NCBI GenBank assembly: GCA_964457925.1
Contig: CAYWGH010000007.1
Coordinates: 145,759-209,758 of the forward strand
Reading direction: 5' to 3'
DNA: 64,000 bases
Source of the DNA: Coneutiohabitans sp964457925
GTDB lineage: Bacteria; Zhuqueibacterota; Zhuqueibacteria; Zhuqueibacterales; Zhuqueibacteraceae
Made by a program: the position numbers and the translations under genes. Of the stretch, positions 9,171 through 18,007 are shown in pieces. Position 1 is the stretch's first letter; every line of letters starts with the position of its first letter. The notes beneath the pieces were generated by a model. It was not told the DNA's origin. It saw nothing but the letters and a program-made list of their open reading frames with translations, and did not search any database.

Positions 9171-10110
9171 ATCCGTTCTCGTCGCCGGCGGCGCAGGCTT
9201 TATCGGCAGCCATCTGGTTGATGCGTTGCTGGCGCGCGGTGCAAGCGCCGTCGTGGCGGTTGATAATCTTTTTCTCGGAAGCCTGGACAATCTTGCGGAA
9301 GCACGAAAATCGGAGCGCTTTCATTTTTATCGTGAAGATGCTGCGGATCTCTCAGTCATGGATCACCTCCTGGCTGCACATCGCATCGAGATAGTGTTCA
9401 ACCTCGCCACCAAAGCCCTGCTCTACAGCTTTACCAATCCCGAAGGCGCGTTCATGGTGAATGTGGAGATCATGCGCACGCTGCTTTATCTGCAACGCAA
9501 AGGCGCATTTAAAACGCTGATTCATTGTTCCTCTTCGGAAGCCTACGGCACGGCCCAGGCTTTTCCGATGGATGAGAATCATCCTTACGCGCCGGCCACG
9601 CCCTATGCCGCCGGCAAAGCTGCCGCAGATTTGATGGCGTTGAGTTACGCGCACACCTTCGGCGCCGATGTTACCGTCATTCGGCCCTTCAATAATTACG
9701 GCCCGCGCCAAAACAAAGATCGCGGACTTGAGGCCGTCATTCCCTTGACTGCTGCGCGCCTGATGCGCGGCGAGGCGCCGGTGATTTACGGCGATGGCAC
9801 GCAGACACGCGATTTCATTTATGTCGAGGACACGGTAAATGGCTTGCTTTTGGCTTATGAAATAGCGGCGGCGCGCGGGCAAGTCATCAATCTCGCTTCC
9901 GGCAAGGAAATCAGCATCGCGGAAGTGATGCGCGGCATTTGCGCTTATTTCAAGTATGACGGCCCAATCGAATATCGCGACGCGCGTGCCTCAGATGTGC
10001 GCCGCCATCGCGGTGACATTCAGCGGGCGCAACAGATCTTGGGCTTCACGCCGCAGGTGAATTTCGAGGAGGGACTGAAGCGCACGCTGGATTGGTATAC
10101 GAAATCTTAA
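9151..10110 (+). CDS. NAD-dependent sugar epimerase/dehydratase (extended SDR)
   Basis: 319 residues. The N-terminus binds NAD (VLVAGGAGFIGSH). The catalytic set is visible as CSSSEAYG and PYAAGKAAAD, with the Tyr-x-x-x-Lys pair, followed by VIRPFNNYGPRQN, which is typical of nucleotide-sugar epimerases and 4,6-dehydratases. The ATG at 9151 is chosen because it immediately precedes the Rossmann strand; 20 bases overlap the formyltransferase gene. It would prepare a 4-keto or epimerised NDP-sugar for the PLP aminotransferase at 11081. Exact substrate unknown. Confidence 0.85.
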   Translation: MNVIKNRSVLVAGGAGFIGSHLVDALLARGASAVVAVDNLFLGSLDNLAEARKSERFHFYREDAADLSVMDHLLAAHRIEIVFNLATKALLYSFTNPEGAFMVNVEIMRTLLYLQRKGAFKTLIHCSSSEAYGTAQAFPMDENHPYAPATPYAAGKAAADLMALSYAHTFGADVTVIRPFNNYGPRQNKDRGLEAVIPLTAARLMRGEAPVIYGDGTQTRDFIYVEDTVNGLLLAYEIAAARGQVINLASGKEISIAEVMRGICAYFKYDGPIEYRDARASDVRRHRGDIQRAQQILGFTPQVNFEEGLKRTLDWYTKS

Positions 10111-10173
10111 TCGCCCCCGGGGCGAGAGATTTTTGAACAAAAATTTACCCGATCACAAAGGATTGCATGCCTT

Positions 10174-11055
10174 ATGAAACGGCCTGAAGCCGAAGTCGAG
10201 TTGTTCTATAAACTGTTCAACCCGCTGTTGGTTTATGCCGGCCAGCAAACCGGACTCGCGCCTCATCTTGCTTCACCGCAAGACGTGCGCAAGCTTACCC
10301 TCGAACAAATCGTAGAAATTCGAAACGCGCTTTGCGAGCAGACTCAGTTATTCGATTCTTTTATGGCGCAAAACCCTGCCGGCGCATCCGCAGCGAAGTT
10401 AGAACTCGTGGCGGGGTGAAAGAATTTCATGAGAGGGGTATTTTACCTCATACGCTACCAGAAAAGCTATGCCGTCTTTCTCACGAGTGAGGTGCCGACA
10501 AAAGCCTATGGTGTGTGAGCGCTTTACAGCTCATTTGAAGAAATGGTCGGAGCGAACCTGCCGTTGACGGTCAATACGGTATTGTTGCCATTCAAAGAGG
10601 TGATCATCTGCGACGGTTTGATTTCGTCCTATTTTATGTCTTTCGGCAGTGTGATTCGGCAAAGTTTGAACGAGGCTTATCAGAGAGCAAAGTCACAATT
10701 CGGCATCATCACCAATTTTAATTCGTCTGAAAAGCGGCAAAGCGGCATGGATTCGCTGAAGTTTTATCTCCGCACGCAGGCGAGCCGCGAGGAATATGCC
10801 GCTGAAATTTATGCGTTGGCCAGAAAAAGCCGCGGCCTGCTGGTCTTCTATCATCAGGAGATGGGAAAAAGCGCCGCAAAATCTTTCAAGAAACATCTCA
10901 AGATGATCGGTATTCAGGATGCCTGGTTTGGAATTTTGGAAGGGATGATTATCGCCAGCAGCAAAACCAGGCCGGAAGTCGAAACGCGAGCGCTCGAGAT
11001 CGTGCCTGCAGATAAGCGCGAGCTGGTTTATTTCTTTCCGGTGAACAAAAAATGA
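10174..11055 (+). pseudogene. Conserved hypothetical gene broken by two in-frame TGA codons
   Basis: One reading frame runs from ATG 10174 to 11055 with TGA at 10417-10419 and 10516-10518 as the only interruptions. The codons between and after the stops read as ordinary protein: GVFYLIRYQKSYAVFLTSE, then ALYSSFEEMVG, VNTVLLPFKEVIICDGL, FYHQEMGKSAAKSF and a C-terminal REL-VYFF strand. From memory this matches a roughly 290-residue uncharacterised family in which the first site is usually tryptophan (TGG to TGA) and the second an aliphatic residue. Two different ancestral residues make genuine recoding less likely than nonsense decay. It sits inside the sugar cassette but has no recognisable sugar-related motif. 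Confidence 0.7.
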
Positions 11056-11080
11056 TTCAATCAACAAGGCGAAAGAGAAC

Positions 11081-12832
11081 ATGGACGCTACTTTGAACTC
11101 CAGCCGAAAAGATGTTTTCATTCATGAAACCGCTGCCGTCTCCGAACAGGCAGAAATCGGCGCGGGCACAAAGATTTGGCACTATGTTCATGTACGTGAG
11201 GGCGCGAAAATCGGCAAGAATTGCGTGCTTGGCAAGGATGTTTATATCGATCATTACGTCAGCATCGGCGACGGCGTGAAAATCCAAAATGGCGTGTCGG
11301 TGTATCACGGCGTCACGTTGCAAGACGAAGTTTTTCTCGGACCCAATGCCGTATTCACCAACGATCTCCTGCCGCGTTCGCATCACACCGATTGGCGCGT
11401 GGTGGAAACCGTGGTGGAGAAAGGCGCGTCAATTGGCGCGAATGCCACGATCGTCTGCGGCGTGCGGCTCGGCGCGCATTGCATGGTGGGCGCCGGCGCG
11501 GTGGTGATCAAGAATGTGCCGCCGCATGCGCTGGTGGTGGGCAATCCTGCCAGAATCATCGGTTATGTTTGCGTGTGCGGACGCCATTTGCATCGCGATT
11601 ATCACATTGCCAATACCAATCTCCATCAATTTGTCTGCGAGTCCTGCAAGCGCGCCTATGAGTTGCCGGCGCTGGAGAGCCAACGTGAAGAAGTTTTGCG
11701 CACCGGCGTGGACGGCATTCGCTTCGTGCATCACAATTTTGATGAAGACACGTTGAGCGCGGTGGAAAGCGTCTTGCAGTCCGGTTGGGTGGCGGGATGC
11801 GGGGGCGAGTCCGCGCGTTTCGAGAAAAAACTGGCTGAGTTGTCGCGCTGTGAATATGCGGTGGCGATGAACAGTTGCACCTCGGCGCTGTTCGCGGCGG
11901 TGCGCGCGCTTGAGATTGGACCGGGCGATGAAGTCATTGTCGCCGATTTTTCTTTTCCCGCTTCCGGCATGTCGGTGATGCACGCCGGCGCCACGCCGCG
12001 GTTCGCAGATGTGCGGCTTGACACGTACAATATCGCGTTGGAAAAACTTGCCGGGTTAGTGACACATAAAACCAAAGCCGTGATGGTGGTGCACACCTTC
12101 GGGCAAATGGCGCCGATGCGCGAACTGTCAAATTGGTGCAAGCAACGCGGACTGCCTTTAATTGAGGATGCGGCTTGCGCCATCGGCGCGCATTATGACG
12201 GCATCGTTCCCGGCGAGCTTTCGGATTTGGCGTGCTACTCGTTTCACGGGCGCAAGATCATTACCACCGGCGAAGGCGGCGCGGTAGTAACGAATAGCGC
12301 CGAACTTTATCGCAAAGTGCGCGCGCTTTCCTCGCTCGGCGTCGACGCTTCGGATAAATTCAAAGCCGGCGGCCCGCTGCGCTATGGCTTCCATCAGCTC
12401 GGGTACAATTTCAGGTTGAGCGACATCAACTGCGCCCTCGGCTTGCAACAACTTCGCCATTTGCCGGCGTTGCTGGAAAGGAGACACGAGGCGGCGGAAC
12501 GCTATCGCCAGGCGCTCGCTGATTTGCCGGGTTTCACGCTGCCGTATGCCGATCCGAAAGCCTATCACACCTATCAATCCTTTGTCTGCCGCGCCGAAAA
12601 TGAAAAGCTCCGCGATCATGTGATGGCAGAGCTGAAGAAGAAAGGCATTCACAGCACCATCGGCACCTATGCGCAACATCTCGAACCGTTGTTTGCTTCA
12701 AAAGATGCCTGCCCAAATTCCAAACAGCTTTACGAAACGACGATTGCGCTGCCGTTTCATTCGTTTTTAGGAAAGACGCAGATCGAATACATTGCAGAGC
12801 AGGTGAAGAAAAGCATTGCCGAGTGGAATTAG
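11081..12832 (+). CDS. Fusion: left-handed beta-helix acyltransferase + zinc knuckle + DegT/DnrJ aminotransferase
   Basis: 583 residues in three parts. Residues about 12-160 are a hexapeptide-repeat acyltransferase of the WbpD/WlbB type (HYVHVREGAKIGKNCVLG and later turns, ending VVGNPARIIG). Residues 160-195 hold a four-cysteine element (Cys164, 166, 186, 189). Residues about 220-583 are a PLP-dependent DegT/DnrJ/EryC1/StrS sugar aminotransferase: SCTSALFAAV, IEDAACAIGA and the PLP lysine at about 392 in SFHGRKIITTGEGG. The domains correspond to two consecutive steps, amination of a keto-sugar and N-acylation of the product, normally made by separate proteins such as WbpE and WbpD. With the upstream epimerase/dehydratase and formyltransferase this suggests a 3- or 4-acylamino sugar pathway. 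Confidence 0.88.
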   Translation: MDATLNSSRKDVFIHETAAVSEQAEIGAGTKIWHYVHVREGAKIGKNCVLGKDVYIDHYVSIGDGVKIQNGVSVYHGVTLQDEVFLGPNAVFTNDLLPRSHHTDWRVVETVVEKGASIGANATIVCGVRLGAHCMVGAGAVVIKNVPPHALVVGNPARIIGYVCVCGRHLHRDYHIANTNLHQFVCESCKRAYELPALESQREEVLRTGVDGIRFVHHNFDEDTLSAVESVLQSGWVAGCGGESARFEKKLAELSRCEYAVAMNSCTSALFAAVRALEIGPGDEVIVADFSFPASGMSVMHAGATPRFADVRLDTYNIALEKLAGLVTHKTKAVMVVHTFGQMAPMRELSNWCKQRGLPLIEDAACAIGAHYDGIVPGELSDLACYSFHGRKIITTGEGGAVVTNSAELYRKVRALSSLGVDASDKFKAGGPLRYGFHQLGYNFRLSDINCALGLQQLRHLPALLERRHEAAERYRQALADLPGFTLPYADPKAYHTYQSFVCRAENEKLRDHVMAELKKKGIHSTIGTYAQHLEPLFASKDACPNSKQLYETTIALPFHSFLGKTQIEYIAEQVKKSIAEWN

Positions 12833-12866
12833 GGCGCCGGCGCGGGAGACATTCCCCAGCCGTTTT

Positions 12867-12936
12867 GTCATCCAGTAAGGATTCTGTGAAGTTATGGGTA
12901 CGGCGCCGAGAATTTCACAAGATTCATCAAAATGAC
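12867..12936. repeat. REP-like palindromic repeat, copy A
   Basis: Begins GTCATCCAGTAAGGATTCTG and ends with TTTCACAAGATTC then ATGAC, so the outer and inner arms are inverted complements. It belongs to the same family as 35349, 44766, 57951 and 59641 and lies just after the aminotransferase fusion gene. Confidence 0.75.
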
Positions 12937-12999
12937 GATTCGTGAGAGGGCGCAACGCCTGGGAATTGAGAAATTAGTGTACGGTGAGCATGGAGATTC

Positions 13000-13524
13000 T
13001 TAGGCAATGCACATGTCGATGCGCAAAATTTCGCGCACAAAAGGTTTGGAGTCGTTGAAATCCTCGAAACGGAGAGGGTGAGTTTCGATAGCAATATCCG
13101 CGGCAAGAATAGCGCGACACATTTTGCGACGGCTGTAAAATGTCGCGCCTTCGAATGGTGGTGAAAATCCTTGATCGCGTTGAAATTATCTTGCGTGAAT
13201 TGCGGCGTGCAAATTTTATAAAATTGGCTTTTCTCTTCGGAGTATACGCCTTTGAGATAAAACTGATTGGCATCCAACAGAAAACTTATTTGTTCAGATG
13301 AAAAGGACAACGGAGTCGCATCGGCCAGCTTAACGAAATTGTGAATCCGGGGATGTAACTCGGGAGGGTGGGCGCGAATCTACAAAGCCTTGAGCTCTTT
13401 TCTATGACCAAATGGCCGACGAAAAGGCACCAGTGATAGTGCTTTTCTCAAACAGCGACCCTGCAACGGCTAAATCTTGCGCCGCTGAATCCAGCCAATG
13501 TTGCACCAACCCAGTTTTTTCCAT
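13000..13524 (-). pseudogene. Decayed HEPN/MNT (nucleotidyltransferase) toxin-antitoxin remnant
   Basis: Read on the minus strand from ATG 13524, three frames must be joined. The first gives VQHWLDSAAQDLAVAG. After a shift comes HYHWCLFVGHLVIEK, and after a further shift and a TAG come ELHPRIHNFVKLAD, then ISFLLDANQFYLKGVYSEEK and KICTPQFTQD: a nearly complete HEPN domain of about 130 residues. After another shift near 13180 the frame reads SRRKMCRAILAADIAIETH and FNDSKPFVREILR, matching the C-terminal end of an MNT-type nucleotidyltransferase, and stops at 13000-13002. The MNT N-terminus with its GSxxxG and DxD motifs is absent, so the module carries an internal deletion plus several frameshifts and cannot be functional. 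Confidence 0.75.
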
Positions 13525-13702
13525 GGTCGCCGTGGCCTGCCTTGGCTTCATGGAAGATCTTCGTGGAAGAGTGTGCAAAACATGCTAAAGCTTCTTTCTC
13601 TTTGCAAGGGTGATTTCATACCGCACGAACCAACCGCGTATTTGCTTTGAAACATCGCTGCGACTATATTTGCCAAACTTTCATTCATTGGAGGAAGGAA
13701 TC

Positions 13703-15517
13703 ATGAGACTGGCGTGCAAGTTTTGTGGGCTGATTCTCTTGTTGCCGCTTTTACTCCCCGCCCAAGACACCCTCCGCTTCACCCCCGCCGTTGGTTACCA
13801 AACCTTCAAAGTGCGCGAGCCGGTGTTGCGCATGAAGCCGGGGCAGGTGTTGATCAGCGAGACGATGATGGGGCCGTATTACACCAAAGAAGGCGGCGCG
13901 TGGCCGGGTGAAGTCGGGCCGATTTACATCGAAGGCGCGACCCCGCAAGATCAACTGGTGGTGAAGCTGTTGCGTGTGCGGCCCAATCGCGATCTTGCGC
14001 CCGCGGCGATCAGCGGCAATTTCGGCGGACTGGCGAGCGATGTACGCGTGCGCTTGCTCAACCCGCCCGTGCCGAACGAGAGATTTCTCTGGCAGCTCGA
14101 TCGCAAGCGCAATCTCGGGATTCTCGATTTGAAGCGCAGCAGCGTAGCGCGCATTGAAGCGCCGCTCGCGCCCATGCTCGGCCGCTTGGCCGTAGCGCCG
14201 CGCGGGGAGGAATCTTACACCGGCTTGTGGCCGGGTTACTTCGGCGGCAACATGGATGCCCCCGAAATTCGCGAAGGCGTGACGGTTTATTTGCCCGTCT
14301 TTCATGAAGGCGCGTATTTTTATTTTGGCGACGGCCATGCGCTGCAAGGCCACGGCGAGATTGCCGGCACGGGTCTCGAAGCCACCATGGATGTCACGCT
14401 GCAAATCGATCTCATCAAAAACAAACCAATCGACTGGCCGCGCATCGAGGACGAGGATTATATTATGGTGGCGGGCAGCGCGCGGCCGTTAATCGACGCA
14501 TTCCGGTTGGCGCATGTCGAGTTGATCGAATGGCTGGAAACCGAATACGAATTCGACCGTTGGGAAGCATATCAAGTGCTGTCACAAGTCGGAACCAGCA
14601 GCGTGTCCAACATCGTCGATCCGCAGTACACCGTGGTTGCCAAATTTCCCAAAAAGTATTTGCCACAGCCGGAAGCGCATTCACTTTTCGGCGAGCCGCT
14701 TTACGCGCTGGCAATTCCCACAGAACAGCGTGCCAAACTCGATTCCGATTTGATGAAAGCACAAGCAGATTATCAGCAGAATCCCAAAGATCCTGAACGC
14801 ATCATTTGGCTGGGCCGGCGGTTGGCTTACCTCTGGCGCTATCGTGAGGCTATTGAAGTTTTTTCGAAGGGAATTGCGCTGCATCCAAAATCCTACAAAC
14901 TCCTGCGCCATCGCGGGCATCGCTACATCACCGTGCGTGAATTCGACAAGGCCATCACGGATTTGGAAAAAGCGGCAAAGCTGATTCGCAACGTGCCGGA
15001 TGAAATCGAGGCGGACGGCGCGCCCAATCAATATAACATTCCCACCAGCACTTCGCATTCGAATATCTGGTATCATCTCGGGCTGGCGTATTATCTCAAA
15101 GGCGATTTCGAGAATGCGCTGCGCGGTTTCCTGGAATGCATGAAATTCTCCAAGAACGACGACATGATTTGCGCCACCAGCGATTGGCTCTACATGATCC
15201 ATCGCCGTCTCGGGCGGGTTGCAGAGGCGCACAAGGTGCTTGAGCCGATTCACGAGAACATGAACATTCTCGAAAATCACGCCTATTACAAACGTTTGTT
15301 GATGTACAAGGGCGTTGTCAATCCCGATTCCTTGCTCGACACCAAGAACGCGAGCGACCTTGACATCGCAACGCAGGGTTACGGTGTGGGAAATTGGTAT
15401 TTCTATAACGGTGAGGTTGAAAAGGCGAAAGAAGTTTTCGCGCGCGTACGCAAAGGGAAATACTGGTCGGCGTTTGGATATATTGCCGCGGAGGCGGATT
15501 TACAGCGAGGAAGATGA
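13703..15517 (+). CDS. Exported acetamidase/formamidase-family protein with C-terminal TPR region
   Basis: 604 residues from ATG 13703, which follows GGAGGAAGG and opens a clear signal peptide (basic MRLACK, a leucine-rich core, cleavage after PAQ). Residues about 22-325 resemble the acetamidase/formamidase family: GPIYIEGATPQDQLVVK, PGYFGGNMDAPEIREG, YFYFGDGHALQGHGE. The GDxH-type metal motif is present. Residues about 370-604 are helical repeats of TPR type, with periodic Trp/Tyr/Ala spacing and segments such as WYHLGLAYYLKGDFENAL. The combination suggests a periplasmic amidase with a protein-binding tail; the substrate is unknown. Flanked by a HEPN/MNT ruin upstream and a convergent ABC operon downstream. 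Confidence 0.8.
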   Translation: MRLACKFCGLILLLPLLLPAQDTLRFTPAVGYQTFKVREPVLRMKPGQVLISETMMGPYYTKEGGAWPGEVGPIYIEGATPQDQLVVKLLRVRPNRDLAPAAISGNFGGLASDVRVRLLNPPVPNERFLWQLDRKRNLGILDLKRSSVARIEAPLAPMLGRLAVAPRGEESYTGLWPGYFGGNMDAPEIREGVTVYLPVFHEGAYFYFGDGHALQGHGEIAGTGLEATMDVTLQIDLIKNKPIDWPRIEDEDYIMVAGSARPLIDAFRLAHVELIEWLETEYEFDRWEAYQVLSQVGTSSVSNIVDPQYTVVAKFPKKYLPQPEAHSLFGEPLYALAIPTEQRAKLDSDLMKAQADYQQNPKDPERIIWLGRRLAYLWRYREAIEVFSKGIALHPKSYKLLRHRGHRYITVREFDKAITDLEKAAKLIRNVPDEIEADGAPNQYNIPTSTSHSNIWYHLGLAYYLKGDFENALRGFLECMKFSKNDDMICATSDWLYMIHRRLGRVAEAHKVLEPIHENMNILENHAYYKRLLMYKGVVNPDSLLDTKNASDLDIATQGYGVGNWYFYNGEVEKAKEVFARVRKGKYWSAFGYIAAEADLQRGR

Positions 15518-15518
15518 C

Positions 15519-15596
15519 CCCAGCACCGGTCAGGCTTGTGCGCTTGCGTGCTGAGAATAATTTATGGGCTTTTTCGCCAACCTGACCGGTGCTGGG
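15519..15596. repeat. 16-bp inverted repeat between convergent genes
   Basis: CCCAGCACCGGTCAGG (15519-15534) is exactly repeated in inverse as CCTGACCGGTGCTGGG (15581-15596), 46 bases apart. The left arm starts 2 bases after the acetamidase-TPR stop and the right arm lies 31 bases before the end of the convergent permease gene. No T tract follows, so a bidirectional terminator is only one explanation; a degraded mobile element is another. Confidence 0.7.
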
Positions 15597-15627
15597 TCGT
15601 AGAGTCCAAGTCAGACTTTACTGGAAG

Positions 15628-16797
15628 TCACTCCGTCCGCAATGCTTCCACAATCTTCAAGCGTGAGGCGCGTACCGAGGGCAGAAATCCTCCCACGAAA
15701 CCCATAATCAACGAAAAAATCAATGCCTGCACCACGATGAACGGCGAGAGCTTGAAACTGAACGCCAATTCCGAGAACGTATTCCAATTCGTGGTTGAAA
15801 TCGAAACAAACTGCAACAAGGATGAAAGCAAGAGGCCGGCGATGCCGCCGAGCACGGCGAGCAGCACAGATTCGATCAAGAATGAACCAAGTACGCTGCG
15901 CCGGCGGAATCCCAGGGCGCGCAATGTCCCGATTTCCTGTGTGCGGTTCGAGACTGCGGCATACATGGTAATCATGGCGCCAATCATGGCGCCAAAACTG
16001 AAGATGAAGGTGACGATCGTCCCAAGCACGTTGATAAAAATCGCCATGAATTTGGATTGTTCGTCGTAATACTGCTTTTCGCGCTTGACGTCGACCACCA
16101 TACGCGGATCGCCCTCCAGACGCTGCCGCAGCGCTTCGAATTGATTCGCATCGCGCAGCCGCACGGTGACCGAGGAAAACACCGGCCGCCGCCACGCCGG
16201 CATGATGACCTCGACATCGCCCCAGATTTCGGAATCAAAACCGGTGCGGCCGCCGTCAAACATGCCAACGATCTTCCAATCCGTCCCGCCCATGCGCAAC
16301 GTGCTGCCGATGTCACAATTCTGAAATCGTTGTTGCAAGGATCTGCCGACAATCAACTCCCGCAAACCTTGTTCAAACATCCGGCCTTCCACCAATTTCA
16401 CTTGCTGCGCACGCAGATTCAGGCCTTCCGGCGAGGTGCCGCGCACCACGACATTGGTCGGTTCGTTGTTCGAGCGTTTGGGCAGCGAGATCAACACCAC
16501 CACATCGCTGGCCGATTGCGGCTTGCCGTTATTGTTCAGCGCAACCTCGGGCTGAGTCTTGATGATATTCGCTTGCTCGCGATCGATCGAGCTTTGCACT
16601 TCCGCCTGTGAGGCGCGGCGAATGACAATGGCATTTTCATCCACCCCGGTGGATACCAGTGTTTGACGCAGGCCTTCGGATAACATCAACGAGGCGACAA
16701 AAACAAAGACCACCAACGCCACGCCCGACAACGTCAAAACCGTGGTCATGCGCCGCGTCCATAAATTGCGAAAGCTGTAACTAAGAGGAATTTTCAT
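15628..16797 (-). CDS. ABC transporter permease, FtsX/MacB type (first efflux cluster)
   Basis: 389 residues. One N-terminal transmembrane helix (TTVLTLSGVALVVFVFVASL) is followed by a large periplasmic MacB-PCD-like domain (about 45-250) and three C-terminal helices with the FtsX-domain signature NRTQEIGTLRALGFRRRSVLGSF, split here as TQEIGTLRALGF and RRRSVLGSFLIE. It is the last gene of the minus-strand operon of adaptor, ATPase, permease, permease. Such systems use ATP on the inner-membrane side to drive periplasmic substrate transfer; the substrate is unknown. Confidence 0.88.
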   Translation of the reverse strand: MKIPLSYSFRNLWTRRMTTVLTLSGVALVVFVFVASLMLSEGLRQTLVSTGVDENAIVIRRASQAEVQSSIDREQANIIKTQPEVALNNNGKPQSASDVVVLISLPKRSNNEPTNVVVRGTSPEGLNLRAQQVKLVEGRMFEQGLRELIVGRSLQQRFQNCDIGSTLRMGGTDWKIVGMFDGGRTGFDSEIWGDVEVIMPAWRRPVFSSVTVRLRDANQFEALRQRLEGDPRMVVDVKREKQYYDEQSKFMAIFINVLGTIVTFIFSFGAMIGAMITMYAAVSNRTQEIGTLRALGFRRRSVLGSFLIESVLLAVLGGIAGLLLSSLLQFVSISTTNWNTFSELAFSFKLSPFIVVQALIFSLIMGFVGGFLPSVRASRLKIVEALRTE

Positions 16798-16840
16798 AAA
16801 AATTCTTGAGGTTAGAGTTCAGATAATCTGATGCAGCCGG

Positions 16841-18007
16841 TCAAGCCACGCGGTGCAGCCCGTCAGCAATGCGCATGCGCACCGCGCGCCACGCCGGAAA
16901 AACCGCGGCAAACAGGCCCACCAAAATCGCAGAAACCAAAGCCAAAATGATGGTGATATTTTTCAATTCAAAAACCGGAAAAAAATTTCCGAGGTTCGAA
17001 GTGATGAACGTGGCGAAGCCGTTGCACACATAGATCATGAGCCCCAAACCGAGGGCAAACCCGCCCATAGCGATCATCAGCGATTCACCGCCAATCAATC
17101 CGACTAAATGAAACGGGCGGAAGCCGAGGGTTTTGAGCACGGCATATTCCGACATGCGCTCGCGCGCCGTCATGGCCATGGTGTTGGCCAGCACCAACAA
17201 CACGATGAACACGACCACGCCGGAAATCGCCTCCAGCGCGGCGAGAATGGCGCCGGACATCGAAACGAAACTTTGCTGAAAGGCGCGCTCGGTTTCGGTT
17301 TTGGTTTCAGCAAAACTGTTTTTGAACATGGCATCGACAGCATCGGATATGGCGGCGGGGTTCGCTTGATTGTCGATTAACAGCATATACCAGCCGACAT
17401 TGTCCGCCTGTTCGGGATTGCGCTCGCGAATGCGTTCGTTCAAATAATCCCAATGAAACATAAAAGCGGTTTCATCGGTGCTGGGCTGCGCGCCGGAATA
17501 AATGCCGCGAATCACGAAATCCCATTCACCATAATAGATCGTGCCGGTGAGCGTCACGGTTTGATCCAACTTCCAGCCGAAGCGTTCGGCGAGCTTGCGC
17601 CCCACAATGCACGCATTGCGTTCGCGCAAGTAAATTTCCTTTTGCTCAGGCGGCACGACGAACTCCGGATACATTTCCAAATAAGCTTCGTCGATCGCAA
17701 AATTGGCGAAAAAATTATTCGGATCGCCATAGTAAGCGCCGAACCAATTGGCATAGCCGACGGATTTCACGCCCGGCACTTTCTCCAACTGTCCGCGATA
17801 GGCCAGCGGCAGGGGTTGGATGAGTGAGACCGCGCTGCGCGTGACCAGCCGGTTTTGCGCCGAAGCATCGACGCCGGCATACCACGCGCTGATCACCGTG
17901 CGAATCAAACCGAATGCGAGCAGCGCCACGGCAATGCCGAGCATGGTTAAAACCGTGCGCAGCTTGTGGCGCAATGCGTTTTTGAAGACCAGTTTAAAAA
18001 TTTTCAT
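16841..18007 (-). CDS. ABC transporter permease, FtsX/MacB type (first efflux cluster)
   Basis: 388 residues with the same architecture as its neighbour: N-terminal helix (LGIAVALLAFGLIRTVISAW), periplasmic domain of about 200 residues, then three C-terminal helices containing ARERMSEYAVLKTLGFRPFHL and a final PAWRAVRMRIADGL. The start codon overlaps the ATPase stop (ATGA), so translation of ATPase and permease is coupled. The two permeases probably form a heterodimer on the ATPase dimer; that is inference from the gene order. Confidence 0.88.
   Translation of the reverse strand: MKIFKLVFKNALRHKLRTVLTMLGIAVALLAFGLIRTVISAWYAGVDASAQNRLVTRSAVSLIQPLPLAYRGQLEKVPGVKSVGYANWFGAYYGDPNNFFANFAIDEAYLEMYPEFVVPPEQKEIYLRERNACIVGRKLAERFGWKLDQTVTLTGTIYYGEWDFVIRGIYSGAQPSTDETAFMFHWDYLNERIRERNPEQADNVGWYMLLIDNQANPAAISDAVDAMFKNSFAETKTETERAFQQSFVSMSGAILAALEAISGVVVFIVLLVLANTMAMTARERMSEYAVLKTLGFRPFHLVGLIGGESLMIAMGGFALGLGLMIYVCNGFATFITSNLGNFFPVFELKNITIILALVSAILVGLFAAVFPAWRAVRMRIADGLHRVA

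Noticed and set aside
10417..10518. TGA as selenocysteine in the broken conserved gene
   Set aside because: No SECIS-like stem immediately follows either TGA, and the expected residues are Trp and an aliphatic residue rather than Cys.
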